Assembly: GCA_002104985.1 (NCBI GenBank)
Contig: MCGO01000023.1
Coordinates: forward strand, 248,001-312,000
Length of the DNA stretch: 64,000 bases
Reading direction: 5' to 3'
Source: Rhizoclosmatium globosum
Taxonomy: Eukaryota > Chytridiomycota > Chytridiomycetes > Chytridiales > Chytriomycetaceae
Part shown: positions 10,795 to 23,559 of the stretch, piece by piece
Layout: each line of letters begins with the position of its first letter
Position numbering within the stretch: the stretch's first letter is position 1
Made by a program: the position numbers and the translations under genes
The notes under the pieces: generated by a model
The model's input: the letters and a program-made list of their open reading frames with translations, nothing else
Told to the model about the DNA's origin: nothing
The model's database searches: none

Positions 10795-11286
10795 CGTGTT
10801 GAGACTAACAATCATTTTGCTCATGACACACTGAACGCCAAAGATAAATCGTCAGTCGGAGTCACCGCTTAGAAATGATCATGAATTAAATGAATTCAAT
10901 ATGTTGAAATAGGGATATTGTCGGTTAAGCAGCTTGGCTCAACAACAACCACAGACCTATCCATCCGGATCACACCACGGAAAATACTTCTACCCGACGC
11001 GTTTTAAAATATTTAATTTAGCACGAAAGAACTGGTTGAACGTGGAGAATGCTTTGGATCAAGGCTTCAACTTCGACAATTTGGGTTCAACCCAACTCGA
11101 ATCTTTCCTCATTCTAAAAACAGCCATATACTGTTTGACTGTTTCCAAGCTGATGCACCGAGCGTGATTTGTTGAAGTGACGTGCATCACTGTTTCCTGT
11201 TTGTGAGCTTGTTTCCTGTTTGCGAGCTCACTTCTTCCTTTCTCAACTCACTCGCATCCACTCCGCCGCTGACATCACAAAACACG

Positions 11287-11368
11287 TGAGCAGAGTGGGA
11301 TTTGAACCCACGAGTGTTACCACACTAGCACCTGAAGCTAGCGCCTTAGACCGCTCGGCCATCTGCCC
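11287..11368 (-). tRNA. tRNA-Leu (anticodon CAG), copy 2
   Basis: Same 82-nt class II tRNA as at 7474-7555, differing at two positions, both in the variable arm (GGCAACACG against GGTAACACT). Acceptor, anticodon CAG and T arm are identical, so both copies are probably functional. Confidence 0.96.
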
Positions 11369-11712
11369 CACGATACGATGATGGCATTATGTTTTCTAAT
11401 TCTCCTTATGTCACCAAATCACCATACTAACTAACATATTCCGTAACGTCTTTCAAATTTATGTTTCCGTAACCATTTACTGTTTGTACTGCCGATAGCT
11501 ACACAACTGAAAGCACTTTTTATTTTATAAACCGACAACATAACATTGCTGTTAAATCTGACACACCGCAAACGACCTGCCAATGGAAATTTCTTGATGC
11601 CAATTTGCAATTAAGGAAGCTCAGTGTGGCTTTTCTCGTGCACTTCCTCGACACAAATTGATTGGGTTATTGGTATGTCGTGTGTCGTCGGGCAATCCAA
11701 TTCCAATCAAAA

Positions 11713-12295
11713 ATGAGATTCATTGTTTTCGATGTTAATTGCATGGTACTTAAAGTGATACAGCAAGAAAAGCAGAACAGAATCATGTCTGAACTAATTG
11801 GAGACGCATCTGCAGGAATCATTACAGGAGTGGGCGTATTTTATGCTTATGCATTCCAGACAACAGCCCCTTTCGGATTAACCCCCACCCCAACCGAACG
11901 TCATAGGCTGAGTGCGCTACGGATTGTTTTCCATTAAACGATGAAGACCTAGAACTGGGTATTGGAATGTTTTTCAAGTTTGATGGAAACAATGGGAATT
12001 GCTATTGCAAGAAACCTGCAGTTGCAGAATGCAATCTGAGTTATTTATATTCTCAAAAACATGTCTGCAAAGTATTACATGTGTCGACTGGCCGTCACTG
12101 ATGGATGACTCGTCAACAGTTGCAAGAGGAGTAGAATGGGAGGAATGCGTGCAACAGGCGGCGAATTCTGGCACGTCTATGGCTGTGTATGAATCTTTGA
12201 CCCGTGCTTGTTATCCCAAACATTTTAAGCCTCAAAGTGGAGCTTATGCATCGAGAGTATGGTCGGGTTATTCGACAACATGTCCAATTGGTTAA
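11713..12295 (+). pseudogene. Broken cysteine-rich paralogue
   Basis: Aligns along its length with the intact gene at 12385-12927 but is split into frames: an N-terminal part with GDASAGIITG, a middle part with FKFDGNNGNCYCKK, and a C-terminal part ending in WSGYSTTCPIG at 12295. Compared with the intact copy it lacks roughly 25-30 bp around the first cysteine (near 11895) and one base near 12040, so at least two frame changes are needed. The stop of this copy lies about 90 bp before the start of the intact one, showing a head-to-tail duplication. Confidence 0.6.
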
Positions 12296-12384
12296 CTAAT
12301 AAAAAAGAAACCTTGATTAGTTTGCCAATCAAAAACCGTCTGCATTGTGTTAGGTATCTGCTCAAGAACAGAAAAGCACGAACA

Positions 12385-12927
12385 ATGCCTAGCACACCAT
12401 CCACAAGAATAGCAGACGCATCAGCAGGAATCTCAACAATCAATGGCACTGTTATGGCCCTAGCGTTCCAAACTGCGAATCCGTTCCCGCAAACCAATAC
12501 TTATTGTGTTAGAACATTGACAAACCGCCAGACATGGATTCAATGCGCAACAGATTGCTTTCCATCAACAGACGCAGACCAACAAAAAGGCATTGGAATG
12601 TTTTTCACGTTTGATGGAAGCAACGGGAATTGTTATTGTAACAAACCAGGGGCAGCAACATGCAACTTGAGTGTGGTGGTGTTTTCCAAGACGTGTCTTC
12701 GAAGTTTTAGTTGTACAGACTGGTGGCAATTGATGGATGAAACCGGAAAAACGCCCAGAGGAGTAGAGTTGGGGGATTGTGTGAAGCAGACGGCAAATTA
12801 TGGAACGTCAATGGCAGTGTATGATGCATCTGGACGTAACTGTTACCCCAAGTTCTTTAAGCCACAAAATGGAGCGACTACATCAAAAATATGGTCGGGG
12901 TATTCTACAACGTGTCCATATAACTAG
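12385..12927 (+). CDS. Cysteine-rich hypothetical protein
   Basis: A 180-residue protein with about eleven cysteines, including QCATDC, GNCYC and a final TTCPYN. The spacing and the GNCYC core recall small carbohydrate-binding, WSC-like modules, but the match is too weak to assign. Many Asn, Thr and Gly residues suggest an exposed protein with disulfides, yet no signal peptide is visible from this ATG. The frame stays open upstream to 12259, so a first exon with a signal sequence may lie upstream. Its broken duplicate directly precedes it. Stop TAG. Confidence 0.6.
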   Translation: MPSTPSTRIADASAGISTINGTVMALAFQTANPFPQTNTYCVRTLTNRQTWIQCATDCFPSTDADQQKGIGMFFTFDGSNGNCYCNKPGAATCNLSVVVFSKTCLRSFSCTDWWQLMDETGKTPRGVELGDCVKQTANYGTSMAVYDASGRNCYPKFFKPQNGATTSKIWSGYSTTCPYN

Positions 12928-14018
12928 TTTCCCTTCCTTCTTTCTTCATTTCATTTGGAATTCAATTTGACGCGTCTGCACCACTGTTGTACCTCACCTG
13001 CACGTTCTTCTGCCTAGTTCAATATCGTCATCTTCCTTTGTTCCACGCCGACTGTTTGGGTTTTCAACATCATTCTGGCTGGCTGAGTGTTCCCATTCTG
13101 TGATATCTTCAGCTTTTCGTCAATTTGATTGCTGGGCTTGTTGTTGTTCCTTTTGTACTGTGTTTGCACTTGACGCAGACTTTGACGCGTGCAATTGCGC
13201 TGTAACTGTTCGATGTGTTTGTGTTTACGACGTTGACAAGCGCGGCCGAGGACAAGAAGTGGGTCTCGTTACACTCCAGCATGAGGACAAATGAGTCATG
13301 ATGCACGTGTCGGTTGTTGGCGTTGCTCTGATGGCCGTGCTCTGGCGTAGCTGCGATGCACACACCTTCGTCAATGGCAATGGTGAGTCCCATGAACCAA
13401 AGGACCTCACAACCAGACCAGTTGGACTGCTGGAACCAAACAGCAACTAGCCTACTAGTTGGCCGGCGTGACCTGGTGCCGTACCGCAAAACCAGAAGCT
13501 TTTTTGAGGCTCCCCAGGAATATTTCTCTCATTTTCTCACTTTCATCGTGGTAGCGCTCGTTTAATACTTATCTTATGAAAGCAGGTGGAACGAAGGGAC
13601 CGGCAGCGCGATAACATGATTGTAGACTTTGTTTTGTTGATGACATTTGTTTTTGTTGACACCGGACGCGTTTATGGCCTGCTTACTAGTAGAATTGAGA
13701 AATTGAAGTTTATCATTTTGCAGCTCAGCGAATGATGAGATGCTGGTGTTTGTTCAAGCGTTTCAACGCAAATGGGCTTGATGGCACAGAATTTCATTCT
13801 CTCCATCAGAAATCCTTTTTACGACTGTACCCGTTGATGGAGCGTTGAAGTCGTTGGCAGTTGGTTGATAGCCATATTGTTAAAACTTGTCATTTTTGGA
13901 CACCAAAAGCAGTCAGCTCTATTAAAAAACAAAGAATTATGTTTTATTCAGTCTGGATTAATAAAAGGTACTGCCGAAGAGAGTGATAGAGACGAAATAT
14001 GTAACCTTGAAAACAAAA
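12928..14018. other. Intergenic, no confident gene
   Basis: Short overlapping ORFs occur on both strands (13.1-13.6 kb) with no recognisable content and no splice-linked extension. The last ~300 bp are A/T-rich and probably hold the 3' end of receptor gene A. Confidence 0.4.
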
Positions 14019-15635
14019 TCAGACAACAGAGGAGGCCACATCAGACTTCTTTGCAGCTTGAGAAGACTGAGTCACGCCTCTAACCGACATACTGGCTTTC
14101 AAGGACTGAGCAAATGCAGTAGCCATTTCAAAAAAGGCCTGTTGTAAGTCGGCGAGCTCAAAGATGAATGAACGTCCCTTGACACCGTCCTCCCTGTCCA
14201 AGACTTCACTAAACTTCAACTGCTTCAGCAAATCGATTTGCTTTGCAACAAGACCCAATTGACTTGCAATAGTCCAAGAAAATAATCCTCCTAAAAGAAG
14301 AAAGGCGAGAATGATACCAAGCATCATGAAACCAGTTCGTTGGCCTGACGTCTTAATGTCAGATTCAACGAAATCGACATTCATGTAAACTGCAAATATG
14401 AAGCGCTGTCCTAGTAGGGACATAACCTTTAGCTCCAACATCCAATTTTCACCATTGACGTTGCGATCAACGTACATCTTGACTCTTTTTGCCTGATCCA
14501 TAGTGGCAACGAACTTGACCATTTGGGATTGGGAATTGTTGGCGGGGTAAGAAGACAAGAAATAGATTGACAAGTCTTGTGCAAATGAATTGTTAACAGC
14601 TGTAAGAGGAAGAATTCCAAGACCGTCGCTTGTAAGAAACGTAATGGATGGATCTGAACTTGCAACAAGACTTCCGCTATTGACATCAAGGAATCCAGCA
14701 AACAATGGATACGGAATCGCATTCGCAATTTTCGAAAGTCTACCGCTAACAAATCCCATTGTCCTTTCACAAAAAATTAGATTCCATTGTGGGTTTTCCT
14801 AATGCGAACTCACCAATCATTTCCAACGGTTACTTGGTGACAGGATTCACAGCGATCTGAAGCGACGATTTAAGAAGTTGTCCACTTGCAACGAAGATGG
14901 ATGTGAACCCGCTCCAAGTCTTGTTCGAGTAGTCAATGTTTGCCTTAAATGAGCCGCCTGGAAGTAGTGCTTCTGTAATATTAGTGCCCGGAAACGAAAA
15001 CACAGGTGGTGCGATTGGGAGGCCCGTCGGATCGCACATCCAGAAAGACATAGCCAGAGTTTTGGAGTCTTGTGTAACCATTTGGACAGGTCTTGTAACA
15101 TCGTCATCTGGATACACGTATCCAAACATAGTGCCAGATGGATAAGTATAGTAGTAGATGTCTGAAGTTTGTTTCCGATTTCTGTCAAGAATGGTGAGCA
15201 TACTGGTAAGTGTCGAAGTAGCCCGGTCTGGAGTGGATTGGCTCCACTTATTTTGCTGGACGCCACTTAGTTTTTAAGTCCTGAGATGAAATTTAACTTA
15301 CTCGAAAGTAAGTTGCTTGTAGTGCAGTCAGTTCTTGTAAGCTGGACGCAGCATCATTGATGATTCCAAAGATTTGATCCGAAACGAGATCTTCCATTTC
15401 TGCAACTAAACTGTGAATATTATCCGTTGCAGAGCGAGTGTGAGCTGCTGTAATGTGAAATAACAATAGACAGATAGAAGTACAGAAGCAAACCACCAGC
15501 CAAGTACTCCAACAGTGATGGTCGAGGTACAAATAAAGAGAATCATCAAGACAAAGAAACGGCCAGATACGGCTTTATGGACGAAGGCGGAGGCCACTGT
15601 GTCTTTGTGTCGCGTCGCACTTCAGTTGATTGCAT
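14019..15635 (-). pseudogene. Cache-type two-TM receptor-like gene A (frameshifted)
   Basis: Exons 15497-15635, 15302-15447, 14814-15255 and 14019-14763. Paralogue of genes B, C and D: TM1 (VLMILFICTSTITVGVLGW), a long exposed region with IPYPLFAGFLDVNSG and VASSDPS typical of double-Cache sensors, TM2 (GIILAFLLLGGLFSWTIA), then a QLGLVAKQIDLLKQLKF linker and an LQQAFFEMATAFAQSLK segment, ending soon after. Exons 1 and 2 are 139 and 146 nt against 148-149 expected from B, so three single bases are missing; the last two look like GG to G at the acceptor and CC to C. The frame is restored in exons 3 and 4, which are intact. Either a young pseudogene or assembly indels. Stop TGA. Confidence 0.6.
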
Positions 15636-15859
15636 TATTGAGTGAAAATGTCCCAAATCTTCATCATCATCCCCGGCTATTCCTTTGTCTCGCGAGGAAG
15701 CTACCTTCCCGTTTGTGTAAATCATGAAACAAAGGAAACGGTCCAGACCTAGCTATTGTGTCAAAACCACACCAAAGAAAAGAATATGTCATGAATCAAA
15801 AAAGAACAAGTATTCTCATAAGAATGATATTAATAAAAGGGAAAACTCAAAATAAAGTG

Positions 15860-17596
15860 TCAAGCGTGGCTCTCGGTCCTTGTAGATACGCCTCTGATGT
15901 TCAGACTAGTCTTTAGAGATTGGGCAAACGCTGTTGCCATTTCAAAAAAGGCTTGCTGCAAGTTTGCGAGCTCATAAATGAACGACCGTCCCTTTACTCC
16001 TGATTCTCTATCTAACACTTCATTAAACTTAAGCTGCTTCAACAAGTCAATCTGCTTCGCAACAAGGCCCAATTGACTGGCGATTGTCCAAGAGAACAAA
16101 CCACCAAGACAAAGAAACGCAAGAATAATACCAAGCATCATGAAGCCAGTCTTTCTGCCTGAAGACTTTATGTCAGTTTCGACATAGTCAACATTCATGT
16201 ACACGGCGAATATAAATCGTTGTCCAATCAATGACATAACTTTCATCTCCAGCATCCAGTTGACACCATTGACGTTACGATCAATATAAATCTTCTCATT
16301 GCTAGCTCGATCCATAGCGGCAGCGAATTCGATCATTTGACTTTGTGTTGTGCCACCAGGATATGTTGTCGCGAAATAATTGGCCAGATCTTGACCAAAT
16401 GTGTTGTTAAGGGCTGTGAGTGCAATAATTCCGCGTTGATCACTCTTGATTAGCGACAAAGAAGGGTCAGAACTAGCGACAAGACATCCGCTATCAAGGT
16501 CAAGAAAGCCCGCAAATGTTGGGTAGGGAATGGAGGTTGCAATTTTAAACAATCTTCCACTTACAAACGCCATCGTCCTAAGTGATTACTGCATTAAGGA
16601 CGCTGACGGAACGATGTATTTGTACACTTACCAATCATTACCAACTGTTACTTGCTCTTTCGTTACAGGATTAACAGCAATTTGAAGTGAAGATTTCACA
16701 AGTTGGCCACTTGAAACAAAGATAGAAGTAAAACCGCGCCAAGTCTGATTGGAATAGTCGATATTTGCTCCAAGTGATCCACCTGGAAGAAGTGCCAAAG
16801 TAATATTACCACCTGGAAAAGAAACAGCTGGCGGCGATAGAGGAAGCCCAGATTCATCACAATTCCAAAGAGAAACAGATAGAGTTTTGGCATCTTGAGA
16901 AATCATTTGTACAGGGATGGCAAGATCGTCAGTAGAATATACGTAACCAAACATAGTTCCCGCGGGATATTTATAGTAAAACATGTCAGATGTATGCTCT
17001 CTATTTCTGTCGAGGATTGTGAGCATATCCAGCAATGTTGATGTTGCTCGTTCAGGTGTGGACTGGCTCCATTGGTTTTTCTAAAAAGAGATGGTTTAAG
17101 TTGGCTTCTGAATAAGCAAAACTAACGCGAAAGTAAGTGGCTTGAAGAGTAGTTAATTCTTGTAAACTTGACGCAGCGTCGTTGATGATTCCAAAGATTT
17201 GATTTGATACAAGATCCTCCATTTCTGCAACTAAGCTATGAATATTATTCTCAGCAGAACGTAGCGAGAGTTGCCTATTGAATACTATTTGTTAGATGGC
17301 AGCGCGACATAGTACGTCACCAACCATCCAAGAACTCCAACTGTTATTGTTGACGTGCAAGTAAAGAGCAACATCAGCATAAAGAATCGAGGACGGCCTT
17401 CCAAGGTTTTATGAGTGAAAGTAGATACCGCCGTGGCTTTCGTACTTCGACGTAATTCAATTGACATTTTCATATTTTGAGCTACTTTTTGCTTCGACAG
17501 TTTTTGAATACTAATATCATTTCTGTCCAGATCCTTTGTTTTAGAAACGTCGATTGTGACACTATCTATTGCATTTAAATGATTATCGACGTACAA
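15860..17596 (-). CDS. Cache-type two-TM receptor-like protein B (intact)
   Basis: The intact member of the four-gene family. Exons 17325-17473 (the frame is open to an alternative start at 17596), 17127-17274, 16632-17080 and 15860-16577 join in phase to 487 residues. TM1 is at about residues 30-50 and TM2 at about 393-415 (GFMMLGIILAFLCLGGLFSW). The ~340-residue loop between them carries YPTFAGFLDLDSG and LVASSDPSL, like double-Cache small-molecule sensors. After TM2 come the VAKQIDLLKQLKF linker and ELANLQQAFFEM, the motif class that in class III cyclases and some kinases leads into the catalytic domain; here the protein ends about 70 residues after TM2. Probably plasma-membrane. The ligand cannot be predicted. 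Confidence 0.75.
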
Positions 17597-17654
17597 TAGT
17601 TAGATCAGCCCATTGTAAAAACAAATAGCAAAGATCAGTAATATTATGCAAATT

Positions 17655-20600
17655 TTATATAGATGCTCTCCGATTTCCTCGTCTGACCCCATCCCCATTG
17701 TTCCTCACCACCCCAAACCTCTTCTCCAACGTTCCATCTTTCTCCCACTTGCGAACTATTTCCTTTCCATATTTGTATCCGATATCGTAAATCTCCTTGT
17801 ACTTTTCGAATTCGGCGGCTCCATACTTGCTAACGTTCGGTCGTAAATAAAACTCTCCTGACTTGACTTTCTCCAACCTCTCCACACTTCCAGCAAAAGC
17901 TAGCCGGTCTTGAATGTCAGGAAGAAGAGGGATTCTCCCGTACGATGAAGTCGTGAGGCCTGGTATTAGGCGAGCAAAAAAGAGCCACACTCCACTCAGT
18001 GAGTCTCCATACGTGACGGGACTCGTGTCGTTCCAAAGGAAACATCGACTGCAATGGCAACATCTGCTCCTTTTGCAATGACAATATCGACAGGAACAAG
18101 GTTCAGATAACCACCATCAACGAGCATTTTTCCGTTATCACAAAGAGGCGGAAAATAACCTGCGAGTGACATGGAAGCGCGCACGTATCGCCACATATAA
18201 CCAGAGCGATGGATTTCAACACGGGAGTCTGTGATATTGACAGAACGGCAAAGTAAGGAAGCCAACAGTCTTCGATTTGAGTTTCGTGAAAACTCTGAAT
18301 AAAACCATTTTAGTTGCAAAGGTAAACATCTTACCGAATCCAACCCTTAAAAATAGCCCTATTCAATTCATGTCCTGTAAACAGACTCGTCAAGGGATAA
18401 GTGAGATCCAACAACTGCCTCCATTTCGAACACATTTGCATCGACAATTGCTTTGCTCGGCCATAGATACTGACATGATCGTTTTCGCGCGCGTATAATC
18501 CAGCCACAAAACTTCCAATGGACGTGCCTCCAATCATATCAATAGGAACTCCAGCTTCCTCCAACGCTCGGATAATAGCAACATGAGCAATACCACGCGC
18601 CCCACCTCCACCAAGAGCAAGTCCAATGGATTTGTTTAGAAGTCGTCGGGCGATTCGAGCAAAGTCGGACCGGATCCCTGTGTGTGCGTTTGGGGAAGTG
18701 CGGCATTTGGATTCAATAAACGACCTGTAGCTTGTGAATAAAACCGTTGAAAGTGCGCTTGAAGATCCATTAAAGTAGTTTTTTTATGAATGTCACGGTG
18801 TAGCGCTTTTGGAGATGATAAAGGCATTTGCACCTAGTGTACTTTAGTCAACCAGAACGAGTGTTCACAAAGAACTTACATGGTGATGCGCATGAATCCA
18901 CAACCTGCTCTTCAACCATGCAGCTGTACTTCCTGGAACACAACTTCGTTCATGATGTAGCAACACAAGTTCCTTTCGCGCTGTAGTCTTCAAACTCAAC
19001 ACAAGCCGTTCAAACTCTCCAATGGCTGGATCCTCATCTCCAAGTCCTACAAGCAAAATACAGTCTGCCTGTCTGATACACTGCTGTGTCCATTGAGAAC
19101 CAACACCGCCATCAGCAACGTAAAGAACCAGTCGATACGAATCCTCCTGTTCCGCTAACCAACTCATCAACTTCAACCTTCCGATTGTTGAGAAAACATG
19201 CTTCCCCATTTTATCAACAACAGCAGCGTTATTTAATAACGCGACAGAGGATCCAACAAGTTCCAACCCCTGCTTCAACCGTTCCGCAAACTGCGCAATA
19301 GGAACCAACGAGTTCACAGGAATAATTCCCACAGTCTTCAAATTGTAGTTGTTTCGTGCACTCTCAACGCCACCCGCCGTTTTCGAATACACCGCTGACG
19401 CGCTCGAAAGCGCCGGATTCGTCCGCGTCTCTTCTTCCACCGCAAACGGATTCAAACTCCCAAAATCGAAACCAGATGTAACAGCAGCTGCAACTCCGCG
19501 ACTCCTCAAAGCAAGCATTCTGCTGATTTGGATCGTCATTTCAGGGATCCGGTTCGCGAGCGCGTTAAAGAGGGTTTTGGGTATGACAGCGATTTCAGTG
19601 TCGCGAATTGCGTGGACAGTGGTTGGACGCCGCGATTCAGTAAGGACTTCAAGTTCACCAAGGACTCGCCGGGTCCGATTTCACCATATATTTCAAACTT
19701 TCCGGTGTTGTTGGATGAGGATTCGTCACTGATGGAGCGAAGTCGTCCTGCAAGTATGATATAGATTGAGTCTGAAGGGTCACCTTGACGGTATAAGACT
19801 TCGCCAGCGTTGACGTGAGTCCAGTCGAGAGCACAGTCAATTTGGTATGTGAGAGGGGAAAGTTGTGATTCGAGACGTTTCGCAAGTGTCAAAATGATGG
19901 AGGGTGTCTTTCCACCAGTTTCTCAAGGACAGATTTAGGAAGGAACGCGACCTGCGAATCGGTCTTGGATTTAAGGGTGACGAGAGAAGGATGCCCTGGT
20001 CTAGTTTTAGTATGGAGAATAAAAGAGAGGCCCAACAAACCTGTGACAGTGCTTAAATATCCAGCGACATTCCCTGGTTTGACCAAAAACACACCCTTCT
20101 TCCTACCCCAACAGTTTTTGACCCATCCTTCACACTGGCCTCCAAAATACCATCAATCACAAACCAAAGCCCTGCATCACGCTGCCCCTCTTTCACAAGA
20201 ACGTCTCCCCGCTCCAAACAAATAATTACAATATCTTTGCCATGTTTGCTGCGTGAAGTTGGGAAGATGATGCTGAATTTGATGGATTCCAGAACTCTGA
20301 CGATGCTTGAGATGACGTGATGGATACTGAGTCGTCAGTCGAATCAATAGAGTCGACAGACGCGTAATGTTTGTACGGATGCGATGCCTGTGTGTCCACT
20401 TGCCCGCCAACGGTAGGTGGTGTGATGCCAAGAATTAATGCAATTGAGTCATAAATAGCGTCTGCTAATTGTTTGTCTTCGTCTGTTTCGGTTTCCAAAA
20501 CAGTCCAGGGAGTTTGAGGTCAACGTATTGAGCTGCTGGAGTTGCAGACTTGAAGGAAGGAGAACGGAACCAAGAGTCGGTGAACGGAGAGATGCAAGTG

Positions 20601-22766
20601 GACGTATAGGTTCCTGATGTTGCTGACGCATGGACGACATGAGAGTGTTTCGTTTCGCTGAGCTGAAGGAAGGAAGATGAGAAGGGTACCCGTACTAGTG
20701 TTGCATCGCTTTCGGATTCATCCACATCCATAGTCTTTTTCTTGGAGTTGAATCGTTTGCGTAACCCGTCCTGCTGTACACCAGCAACGGCAACTTTGGT
20801 ACCTGCATCACTGAAACCTGCTGTGGCTTCCACATCCAACAACGAAACGCCCAACAGGCCGCCCGTGCTGCCTCCGAATTCAACCCCAACCAGGTCCCAC
20901 AACAACTGGCTTCCTTAAATCGCCGCATCGTCGTCTTATCCGCTCAACCCATGTACTGTCAAGAGCGTTTCCGATTCCAGCACCCACAACAAGAGCTTTT
21001 CGATTTCGAGCAATTCTCCCTTGAGTCCGAGATACTTTTGCATACATACGACAGTGACACTCATGAATCTCGCCACAAGTACCTGAGCAACATGTGCGAG
21101 GGAGGCTTGAGGGTTTTTGGGGTGTGATGATGACGATGAAGAAGATGTGTTTGTGTTTCGCATGAGTTTGCAAAAGGAAGGCATCGGAACGCGTCAGCGG
21201 GGAGAATGAGGAGTTTGGTGTCTGTGATTGCTATTGTTGCCATTGTTGGTTTTGCTTGCTTTGGAGGGTTGTGGGAGGAGATAGTACAAGGAAGATGTGC
21301 GAGGTGGGGATATGGGTGCACGAGGTTGTTGAAAGAAAGATCCTGTCGCAGCCGATGTAGGAGTTGAAGAAAGAAGGTCTGAAGAAGATGATGCTGTTGA
21401 GTGTGGGAGAGGGATTGGGATCGAGTTGGATGCACGACTAGTCGAGTTTGAATTTGTTGATGCAAATGACGCGGATGAAGGATTTGGTTCAGGCATGGGA
21501 ATGATTTCGATTGTTGGAGTGTTTGCTATTTCATAGGTTAGTAACTGTTCCTGAGAGATCACTGTCTTTCTATTCGCTCTTCAATGTACTCGCTTTTCGA
21601 AAAGGTGTTGCTAAACAGAAGTACCGATGCTGCTGCAGATGGATTGCTAGCCAAACTGCTTGACGAAGCAGAAAAGTTGTTCACTGCGCTCACTATGAGC
21701 CGATTTCGCCAGAAGGATACGAGTTCCGCTCATGTACTTGCTACTCAATTCGCTGCGCTCACAGTTCCAAAAGCTCGCCCCGCCTGCGGCGAGTCAACTC
21801 GCTTTTGTTCCTTTTTGCAATATTCCCATACACACGAGTTCGATATTCCTTCCCTCTTTCTCAGGGGCAGCCATGATCTCACTCGTACCTTCTGAATGAT
21901 GAGAGGATTGAAGAGGTTGCGGCAAATTGATTCCTTCTGTGACAACCTGAAGAATAGACGACAGACTGGAAACAACGGTTGCATTCTTTTTGACTTGATT
22001 CAACAGATGGAAACCCGACAGATTGACTTTTGAGTGAAGCGGCCGTTTTACGTTCAAGTCATCCAAGTCGCTGCGATCCTCATCGGTTGAAGAGAAGCCG
22101 AGGTCCGAGTCCGAGTCGCCTGAGGAGAAGCCCGAAGTGTAGTAGGCATTTGAAGAGGGATTCAGGTGTGGATTGAGAAAGGGCGTTGCGTTTGGCACGC
22201 CCTTCACAAAGACACCAACAGTCCCGTCAAGAACAACATACAAATCCTGGTTTGAAGCAGAGTCTTCCGGTGCAATAATAGCATGGCCCGCACGTACTTT
22301 GCGAGTCTGTTTAATAAAGAATACTTGAGTACTTATCAAGTTATTACAACAAACAAACAAACAAACACACCACCAAGTGACGCCCAAGTTCATTCACAAC
22401 TTGGCGATCGAGAAAACCAAGCGCCTTCACTTTTCTGAGAATGTCCACGTTGTCGTCGTCGTCGTCGATCGGCGGCGCGTGGTCCGAGTGCGAGTCGAGG
22501 CGCAGATCGAATGGCGTCGGCGCATCGGCCGAATTCGGAAGCGGCGACACAAACGGAAGCCGCGAATACCGCGTCGCAACCACAACTCGGTACACAACGG
22601 CGACTACCACAACACTGCCAAGCACAACGAGGCCTATCACGGCCCACGATACTGTCACGGTGATGGTCTGCGCGTGCATGTCGCTTTCAAGAACTACTCC
22701 GAGTCCATTCGATGCTGGGCTGCTCAACCCTGATCCCGAACTCGAACTGCTCAAGGGTGTGCTCAT
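17655..22766 (-). CDS. NTE1: Lysophospholipase NTE1 (patatin, cNMP-binding), frameshifted
   Basis: Neuropathy-target-esterase family: deacylates phosphatidylcholine and lysophosphatidylcholine at the ER. N-terminal TM ([20 protein letters not shown]) near 22.65 kb, then cyclic-nucleotide-binding-like domains ([45 protein letters not shown]), and the patatin domain with oxyanion GGGGARG (18.60 kb), nucleophile GTSIG (18.53 kb) and [11 protein letters not shown] (18.11 kb). Clear introns include one after GRHL near 22.35 kb and one after AHHH near 18.88 kb. The frame breaks at about 21.24, 21.18, 20.49, 19.66, 18.67 and 18.03 kb; at 19.66 one missing G restores [13 protein letters not shown]. 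As this gene is normally single-copy and conserved, assembly indels are likelier than decay. A repeat occupies 21.58-21.85 kb. Confidence 0.85.
21575..21850. repeat. Dispersed repeat inside NTE1, probably intronic
   Basis: Interrupts NTE1 between the first cNMP-binding region and the Ser-rich linker. It shares words such as GTTCACTGCGCTCA, CTCATGTACTTGC and (C/G)CTGCTT(C/G)ACGAAG with 35.28-35.62 kb. Since the flanking coding segments are both NTE1, it presumably lies in an intron. Confidence 0.5.
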
Positions 22767-23559
22767 GGGTCTCGTTCAGAAACTTTTAAAAATATAAACA
22801 AGGAAAAGAAGGAGGTACCCCTGAATAATTTCATAGAAATCAAAAGCTCTCCTGTACTCAAAGGAATACAGAATAAGCCCCAGTCACACTTAAAAGGATG
22901 GTGACAGACGCCGTTCTGATATTGTTACTCACAAATATCAAGCCAAAAAATGTTTATCTTTTGCAATAATCAAGCTTAACTGTTACCGACTACAGCAAGG
23001 CCAGGCGCTTACCTACAAAGGGGTATGAAGCGGTCCAGCATGGAAACCATTTGATTTTGAAATAACTTTGGAGACTACATTGACTGACGTTATGAAGAAT
23101 AATGGTACTTTGGGAACTGCAGCGCAAGACTTAACAACGAAGAGTAGCGGTTTAGAAGCTGCGGCGCAGGTATCAAATCCCCTTCCTTCGTCCAATTCGC
23201 TACTTGCCCAATCGACACCAGTTCCAACGATATATACTACGACATAAACGCCAATCAACGAAACCTACACGTTGCAGGAATAGATGTGGCATAGACTTTG
23301 AAATAAATCGTTCAACATTATTTTGTGCCCCCGTAGCCGTTTTTCGATATATTGACTTTGATGAATGTAAAAACAACGCACAGAAACAACCACAGATTGT
23401 GAAAAGTGTCAGGGAATGATTAAAACAGAATAATGAAAGTACCCTCAAACTCAGTTCCCCCGTTATTCATTAAACATTATTATTCCTAATAAAACAAAAT
23501 GCTGAAACCCAATCCAGCTTTACTGAGGAGTCATTTAATTCAACAGTCAGCAAAAAAGA
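22767..23559 (+). other. Intergenic with a coding fragment at 23.05-23.25 kb
   Basis: Between divergent NTE1 and TMEM216. A plus-strand frame from about 23055 to 23247 (EITLETTLTDVMKNNG... ending PVPTIYTTT then TAA) reads like the 3' end of a gene and is related to the remnant at 3.75-3.93 kb. No start or upstream exon could be placed. The rest holds no supported feature. Confidence 0.3.

Noticed and set aside
13109..13489. 126-codon minus ORF
   Set aside because: Overlaps similar-sized plus ORFs, with no domain, no codon bias evidence and no splice partners.
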